From contig DWVE01000004.1 in NCBI GenBank assembly GCA_019120375.1, positions 1 to 10,177 on the forward strand: a DNA stretch of 10,177 nucleotides. Reading direction: 5' to 3'. Source of the stretch: Allofournierella_A excrementavium. GTDB lineage: Bacteria; Bacillota; Clostridia; Oscillospirales; Ruminococcaceae. The notes beneath the pieces were generated by a model. The model made no database searches. It was given only the letters and a program-made list of their open reading frames with translations, and was not told where the DNA came from. The stretch's first letter is position 1. Each line of letters starts with the position of its first letter. Below are positions 6,778 through 10,177 of the stretch, piece by piece. The position numbers were made by a program, and so were the translations under genes.

Positions 6778-8136
6778 TTATTCAGCGGTGGCCTCGGTGG
6801 CCGCCTGGGTCATGCGCTGGGCAAAGTCCTCCGGGGTGAAGCTGCCGTCCGCCAGACTGGGCAGCAGCATGCCGAAGTCGGAGTTGGCCACGGAAGAGGG
6901 GATCACGTCCAGAATGCAGGGCACGAACACGGTGTCGGCAGTGGTGTCGGCCGCCAGGTCCGCCAGCACCTGGGTCTTGCCCTGCTCCGCCTTGAATCCG
7001 TCGGAGTAGGTCAGGCCGGGAGCGTCGCCGCCCTCCGCCAGCAGATAGGCTTCCAGCTCCTCGGGGCTGTTGATGAACTCCAGGAAGGCCAGAGCCAGCT
7101 CGATCTCCTCCGGCGCGGCATTGGCACTGATGAACCATTCGCCGTAGGTGGCGGTGTTCGCGATGCCCACCTGCCCCGGGAAGAGGGCGGCGCGCACGTC
7201 GGCGCCGTTAAAGCCGTTGCTCCAGTTGGCGGAGTTGGTCTCGGCAAAGTCGGCGGACATCCAGGGACCGTTGGCGATCACGGCGGCCTGGTTGCTCATG
7301 AAGGCGTTGGCCGCGTCCGCATAGGCGGCGCCGATGGAGTTGGAGGCCGCGTTGTTCTGCAGCATCTGCTGCAGCGTGGCAACGGCGTTCACAAAGGCAG
7401 GCTCGCTGAAATCGGTGATGCGGTTTTCCACACCGCCCTGCAGCCACTGGATGCCGCCTTCCTCATCGGCGATGGCCGCGGTGAGGAACAGAGCGGCCAC
7501 CCAGCCGTTCTCCGCGGTGGAGAAGGCGATCTTCTGGTCGCCCAGAGCGGCGATGAACTGCTCCATGGTCATGGCGCTCAGGTCCTCCTGGGTGTCCCAC
7601 AGGGCCGAGTTCCAGAAAAAGCCGGTGGGCCGCACGGTGGCCAGCGGCATGCTGTAAACGGCGCCGCTGTCATCGGTGCAGAATTCCAGGCCGTCGGGCA
7701 GCAGGCGGGCCTTCAGCTCGGGGTTCTCCTCCAGCCAGCCGCTCAGGTCGTAGGCCAGGCCGTTGGGATACACCACGTTGGTGAGCCAGTCCACATCGCC
7801 GGACTGCACCAGCACCGGCAGCTCGCCCTGCTGAGCCAGCATCTTCATCTGGTCCAGGAAGGTGTCCTGGGGCACGCTCTCCAGGGTGATGTGGTACTGA
7901 CCCTCATACGCCTGGTTGAAGCGCTCCACCTGGGGCTCGAAGAACACAGCGCCCACGTTTTCGCCGGTCTTGTAGGAGGGAATGGTCACCTCCACAACGC
8001 CGGCAGAGCCGGAGGCGGCCGCCGAACCGGACGAAGCCGGAGCGGACGAATCGGAAGGGGCGGAACCGCAGCCGGCAAGGCCCGCTGCAAGAACGGCGCC
8101 GGCCAGGATCCCGGCGAAGAAGCGTTTCTTTTTCAT
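6778..8136 (-). CDS. Lipoprotein sugar-binding protein of CUT1 importer
   Basis: Extracellular solute-binding protein of 452 residues, anchored to the outer face of the membrane, that delivers the sugar to the two permeases. The N-terminus MKKKRFFAGILAGAVLAAG ends in the lipobox LAGC with the lipidated Cys at 23, followed by a Ser/Ala/Gly linker (24-46) typical of Gram-positive lipoproteins. The mature domain is of the family 1 solute-binding type and acidic, with a TIPSYKTGENVGA-like first strand and many Trp and Tyr residues. The start is fixed by AAAGGAGG five bases before the ATG. An in-frame reading to 8214 would add a basic, non-hydrophobic stretch ahead of the signal peptide and is rejected. 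First gene of the operon, it lies downstream of two LacI-type operators. The sequence alone does not identify the ligand. Confidence 0.93.
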   Translation of the reverse strand: MKKKRFFAGILAGAVLAAGLAGCGSAPSDSSAPASSGSAAASGSAGVVEVTIPSYKTGENVGAVFFEPQVERFNQAYEGQYHITLESVPQDTFLDQMKMLAQQGELPVLVQSGDVDWLTNVVYPNGLAYDLSGWLEENPELKARLLPDGLEFCTDDSGAVYSMPLATVRPTGFFWNSALWDTQEDLSAMTMEQFIAALGDQKIAFSTAENGWVAALFLTAAIADEEGGIQWLQGGVENRITDFSEPAFVNAVATLQQMLQNNAASNSIGAAYADAANAFMSNQAAVIANGPWMSADFAETNSANWSNGFNGADVRAALFPGQVGIANTATYGEWFISANAAPEEIELALAFLEFINSPEELEAYLLAEGGDAPGLTYSDGFKAEQGKTQVLADLAADTTADTVFVPCILDVIPSSVANSDFGMLLPSLADGSFTPEDFAQRMTQAATEATAE

Positions 8137-8163
8137 GTTGTCCTCCTTTTGTTGTCTGTGTCT

Positions 8164-8192
8164 ATCAAAACGGCGGTCGCCGTCTTTTCCAA
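8164..8192 (-). promoter_or_regulatory. Candidate promoter of the sugar operon
   Basis: On the minus strand TTGGAA (8187-8192) and TTTGAT (8164-8169) are separated by 17 bases. Each matches the sigma-A consensus at four of six positions. Start of transcription would fall about 20 bases before the binding-protein ATG. The spacer contains a near-perfect palindrome, ACGGCGGTCGCCGT (8170-8183). The match is modest, and the nearest operator would sit near -67, an odd place for simple repression. A promoter nearer the operators, or transcription from lacI, remains possible. Confidence 0.35.
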
Positions 8193-8214
8193 AATCGAAA
8201 CGAATGCGCCGCAT

Positions 8215-8234
8215 TTCCGAAAACGTTTTTGAAA
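8215..8234. promoter_or_regulatory. LacI-type operator 1
   Basis: TTCCGAAAACGTTTTTGAAA is a palindrome centred on CG (8224/8225), with eight of ten base pairs symmetric. The core AAAACGTTTT is the kind of even-centred site bound by LacI/GalR regulators. It nearly repeats the sites centred at 8333/8334 and 9488/9489. It lies 79 bases upstream of the binding-protein start codon. Confidence 0.85.
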
Positions 8235-8323
8235 TCGGCCCAAAAAGCTGCCCGGAACGGGCGTGTCAGAGGGGCGGCCAACATTTTTCAGCCGCGTGGG
8301 GCAGCACAGAAGGGACCGGCTGG

Positions 8324-8343
8324 ATACAAAAACGTTTTTGGAA
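8324..8343. promoter_or_regulatory. LacI-type operator 2
   Basis: ATACAAAAACGTTTTTGGAA contains the perfect 14-bp palindrome CAAAAACGTTTTTG (8327-8340), the most symmetric of the three sites. Its centre is 109 bp from operator 1, about ten and a half helical turns, which would put the two sites on nearly the same face of the DNA. It lies just beyond the candidate lacI terminator in the direction of transcription. Confidence 0.85.
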
Positions 8344-8348
8344 ACAGC

Positions 8349-8380
8349 AAAAAGAAAAGCGGCTCCTCCCCCGCCGCCGC
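8349..8380 (-). terminator. Candidate terminator of lacI
   Basis: On the minus strand a GCGGC...GCCGC stem (8373-8377 or 8376-8380 with 8359-8363) is followed directly by TTTTCTTTTT (8358-8349). The stem is only five base pairs with a loop of 9 to 12 bases, so efficiency is uncertain and some read-through into the sugar operon is plausible. Its position, 41 bases after the lacI stop and before operator 2, suits separation of regulator and transport transcripts. Confidence 0.5.
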
Positions 8381-8396
8381 GGGAAATGGCTGTGGG

Positions 8397-8432
8397 GGGA
8401 GGGCCGTGGCCGGCCCGCCCTCAAAGGGCGGG
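8397..8432 (-). other. Overlapping GC-rich hairpins at the lacI stop codon
   Basis: Two stems share bases. CCCGCCC (8414-8420) pairs with GGGCGGG (8426-8432) around a five-base loop that contains the lacI stop codon. GGGCCG (8401-8406) pairs with CGGCCC (8411-8416) around TGGC. They overlap at 8414-8416, so they exclude each other at least in part. Neither is followed by a T-tract. A role in mRNA 3'-end protection or as the pausing part of the nearby terminator is possible but unproven. Confidence 0.6.
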
Positions 8433-9446
8433 AGGAGCCACACTGTCCTTAGCGGAGAGGATATGGGGCAGCACCAGCCGCTGGGGAGGGCGTTTGCCGT
8501 CCAGCATGTCCATCAGCAGGTGAGCGGCCTCATAGCCTTTCAGGCGGATGTTCTGGTCGATGGTGGTGATGCGGGGGTCGGTGAAATCGGTCACGTCCAG
8601 GCCGTCGTAACCCACCACGGAATAATCCCGGGGCACCTTGTAGCCGAGGCTCTTGATCGCCTCGATGGCGCCGATGGCAAGCATGTCGCTCATGCACAAA
8701 AAGGCGGTGACACTGCGGGGGTCGTGGGTCTGGAGGTAGCGGCGCACCCCGTCACAGGCCTCTTCCCGCAGGAAGTTGGTGTAGATGATCTGGTCGTGGG
8801 TGAGGGGCAGGCCGTTGCGCTCCATCGCCTGATGGGCGCCGGCCAGACGCTCCATGCTCACCATGGCCTCCTTGCGCCCGTGTACCAGCACGATGCGCCG
8901 ATGGCCCTGGTCGATGAGGTACTGGGTGAGCTCGTCGAAGGCGGCGATGTGGTCCAGCGTGACGTTGCTCACATTCGGGCCCTTCACCTGGGTGTCGATG
9001 GTGACACAGGGCGGGCTGCCCGCGGGAAAACCGTCGCAGTAGGGGTCGGTGGTCTTGAGGCCCAGCAGCACCGCCCCGCTGAGGTTGTGCTCGTGGCACA
9101 GTTGCTCATAGCTTTTCTGGCGCTGGATCTCGGAGTTGATCATGTGCATCGAGAGCTCCACGCCCCATTCCTGGGCGAATTGGTAACAGCCCTTCATCAG
9201 CATGGTCTCGAAGTGGTTGAACATCTTATCTTCCAGAAAGCCGGAGACGATCAGCGCGATGCGGCGGGCGTGTTTGCTGGAGAGGCTGCGGGCGATCAGG
9301 TTCGGGTGGTATCCCATCTCCCGCGCCGTGCGGATGATCCGCTGGCGGGTGTTCTCGTTCACATCGGCGTAGTTGTTCAGCGCGCGGGAGACAGTGCCCA
9401 CCGTCACACCGGCAGCTTTTGCCACATCCTGAATGGTCACTGACAT
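8421..9446 (-). CDS. LacI/GalR-family transcriptional regulator
   Basis: DNA-binding sugar-responsive regulator, 341 residues, the family's normal length. The N-terminal helix-turn-helix is TIQDVAKAAGVTVGTVSRAL (4-23). The hinge helix NLIARSLSSK (49-58) carries the conserved Leu55 that intercalates at the central CpG of operators. The rest is a periplasmic-binding-protein-like effector domain, with a typical LCMSDMLAIGAIEAIK segment and VVGYDGLDVTDFTDPRITTI near the C-terminus. The ATG follows a GAGAGG site at about eight bases. It has its own promoter with an operator at the transcription start, and two more copies lie ahead of the sugar operon. It therefore most likely represses itself and the operon until the imported sugar or a product binds. 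The effector is unknown. The match between regulator and sites is inferred from position. Confidence 0.93.
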   Translation of the reverse strand: MSVTIQDVAKAAGVTVGTVSRALNNYADVNENTRQRIIRTAREMGYHPNLIARSLSSKHARRIALIVSGFLEDKMFNHFETMLMKGCYQFAQEWGVELSMHMINSEIQRQKSYEQLCHEHNLSGAVLLGLKTTDPYCDGFPAGSPPCVTIDTQVKGPNVSNVTLDHIAAFDELTQYLIDQGHRRIVLVHGRKEAMVSMERLAGAHQAMERNGLPLTHDQIIYTNFLREEACDGVRRYLQTHDPRSVTAFLCMSDMLAIGAIEAIKSLGYKVPRDYSVVGYDGLDVTDFTDPRITTIDQNIRLKGYEAAHLLMDMLDGKRPPQRLVLPHILSAKDSVAPPAL

Positions 9447-9478
9447 CCCTTACACCTCTCTTTCGGAGGCTGCGCCCG

Positions 9479-9498
9479 AACCGAAAACGTTTTTGGTA
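9479..9498. promoter_or_regulatory. LacI-type operator 3, lacI autoregulation site
   Basis: AACCGAAAACGTTTTTGGTA is symmetric at eight of ten pairs about the CG at 9488/9489 and shares its 14-base core CGAAAACGTTTTTG with operator 1. It starts eight bases downstream of the lacI -10 box, covering the expected transcription start and the first 20 or so transcribed bases, a position that would block transcription when occupied. Confidence 0.88.
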
Positions 9499-9505
9499 TG
9501 GTTTT

Positions 9506-9534
9506 GTTATACAGGAAGAAAGCAGGGCTGTCAA
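9506..9534 (-). promoter_or_regulatory. Sigma-A promoter of lacI
   Basis: On the minus strand a perfect TTGACA -35 box (9529-9534) and TATAAC -10 box (9506-9511, five of six) are separated by exactly 17 bases. Transcription should start near 9499, giving a leader of about 52 bases that begins inside operator 3. This is the best promoter in the window. Confidence 0.88.
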
Positions 9535-9742
9535 GGTCATCCAAACAAAAACGGCAGAATCCACGCATTTTCAAAAGGATTTTTGGAACAAATCACCATG
9601 GAACACCGGCCAAAGGAGAACGGGCGGACACACGGATGCTGTTGAACGGCAGCAAAGTCAGGACCCCCGGCTAGGGGCAGTTTTCATTACAGAGTCATAG
9701 CAGTGATTACTTGACGTTAATTCTGTAATTTAAATTTCCAAA

Positions 9743-9957
9743 TCAAGCCAAGTGCATAATATATTCCATTTGTTCGATTATGGATCGATAAAGTGCGGAC
9801 TGCCAAGAATTAAGGCATATGGCTTCTCTTCCTTCACAGTCGTCCACAAACGACTGTTCCAGAGTAGAGCGACCACAGCTTTGATACATACGATGCCATC
9901 TTTGTCTGTAACTGACTATTTCCTGCTCTGCCTGGACGGCATACAGACTTGGTAGTT
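9743..9957 (-). pseudogene. Possible remnant of a small unrecognised gene
   Basis: A minus-strand reading frame of about 70 codons ends with TGA at 9743 (...IIEQMEYIMHLA). Its residues (QRWHRMYQS, LEQSFVDDCEGRE, SALYRSIIEQME) look like a soluble helical protein rather than random translation. The frame stays open rightwards to 10009 only by running antisense through the transposase fragment, so any natural 5' end has been lost at the junction near 9957. There is no ribosome binding site at the internal Met (9889). I do not recognise the family. It may be non-coding sequence that is open by chance. Confidence 0.25.
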
Positions 9958-10177
9958 TACCGCAATGTGTTCTCTGTAACACCTCGCTCCAAGGTGAAGC
10001 TGGTGGCAAAGATGCTCAAGGCGATCCATGCCCAGGAGAGCAAGAGAGCTGCCCGGGAGAAAGCCCGAGTCGTGGTAGAAGAACTACGTTCCATGAAACT
10101 GAAGGAGGCTGCCAGGAAAATAGAGGATGGTATTGAGGAGACTCTGACCTACTGTGAGTTTCCCAGTGAACACTGGA
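9955..10177 (+). pseudogene. 5'-truncated IS256-family transposase, runs off the window
   Basis: From about 9958 the plus strand reads YRNVFSVTPRSKVK, then LVAKMLKAIHAQESKRAARE, ELRSMKLKEAARKIEDGIEE and TLTYCEFPSEHW at the edge. This is the middle to C-terminal part of the Mutator/IS256 DDE transposase; RNVFSVTPRSK and TLTYCEFPSEHW are very typical of that family. The frame upstream does not match the family and meets TGA at 9913-9915. The N-terminal half and the first catalytic Asp residues are therefore missing, and the fragment cannot make an active enzyme as seen. The 3' part lies outside the window. Either an internal deletion or rearrangement removed the 5' half, or a later event replaced it. 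It marks a mobile boundary beside the sugar locus. Confidence 0.85.

Larger units (their letters stand above)
9447..9954. other. 508-base stretch without a convincing gene
   Basis: The part next to lacI (9447-9534) holds its promoter and operator. From 9535 to about 9690 I see no gene. It contains a perfect operator half-site CAAAAACG (9546-9553) and a degenerate full site CAAAAGGATTTTTG (9572-9585) that lacks the central CG. An 8-bp inverted repeat ATTACAGA (9686-9693) and TCTGTAAT (9722-9729) marks the point where the sequence becomes AT-richer. Beyond it lies only a possible gene remnant on the minus strand. Confidence 0.6.

Noticed and set aside
8170..8183. ACGGCGGTCGCCGT palindrome as an attenuator or separate operator
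   Set aside because: The stem is only five base pairs around a four-base loop and no second copy is seen. It may be chance in GC-rich DNA, so I mention it only within the promoter candidate.
8137..8214. Upstream extension of the binding protein
   Set aside because: It would place 26 charged residues before the lipoprotein signal peptide and overlap the candidate promoter; the AAAGGAGG site fixes the later ATG.
6640..8232. Plus-strand open frame of 530 codons opposite the binding-protein gene
   Set aside because: Antisense of a lipoprotein with a clear lipobox and ribosome binding site; no recognisable domain in the plus-strand reading.
8229..9443. Plus-strand open frame of 404 codons opposite lacI
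   Set aside because: Antisense shadow: Val/His/Gly-rich without motifs, while the minus strand has the helix-turn-helix and hinge of LacI proteins.
9686..9729. ATTACAGA inverted repeat as a mobile-element end
   Set aside because: Eight base pairs in AT-rich sequence with no transposase between and no target-site duplication seen; too weak to call.

Overview
This window carries a carbohydrate-utilisation locus on the minus strand, read from high to low coordinates. The high GC content, strong AGGAGG-type ribosome binding sites, the LacI/CUT1/GH65 gene set and an IS256-family remnant at the right edge suggest a high-GC Clostridia gut commensal of the Oscillospiraceae (Faecalibacterium/Gemmiger/Subdoligranulum-like). 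That assignment is an inference from style and composition, not from a marker gene.

The layout in transcription order is as follows. A LacI-family regulator (8421-9446) has its own near-consensus promoter, with an operator just downstream of the -10 box. A 284-base gap follows that holds GC-rich hairpins, a candidate terminator and two more copies of the same operator. Then comes a six-gene run: a lipoprotein sugar-binding protein (6778-8136), two CUT1 ABC permease subunits (5762-6673 and 4918-5751), a GH65 inverting disaccharide phosphorylase (2535-4862), beta-phosphoglucomutase (1897-2538, ATGA overlap with the phosphorylase) and a GH13 alpha-glucosidase with oligo-1,6-glucosidase features (184-1881). 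A strong hairpin after the GH13 gene ends the run. No ATPase gene is present, which is usual for Firmicutes CUT1 systems that share an MsmK/MsmX-type ATPase encoded elsewhere.

The genes fit one pathway. An alpha-glucoside is captured and imported. In the cytoplasm the phosphorylase splits it with phosphate to beta-glucose 1-phosphate plus an acceptor sugar, and beta-phosphoglucomutase makes glucose 6-phosphate. The GH13 enzyme hydrolyses linkages that the phosphorylase cannot use. The exact sugar (kojibiose, nigerose, maltose, isomalto-type or a glucosyl conjugate) cannot be read from the sequence.

The right end (about 9500-10177) differs: a 508-base stretch without a convincing gene, falling in GC content, then a 5'-truncated IS256-family transposase that runs off the window. 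The left end (1-180) holds three hairpins. Two of them have T-tracts on the plus strand and probably terminate a plus-strand unit outside the window.

I found no CRISPR array, RNA gene or clearly new defence or mobile system. The points most worth a second look are the operator set with its 109-bp spacing, the large hairpin between the binding-protein and permease genes, and the unresolved substrate of the phosphorylase.
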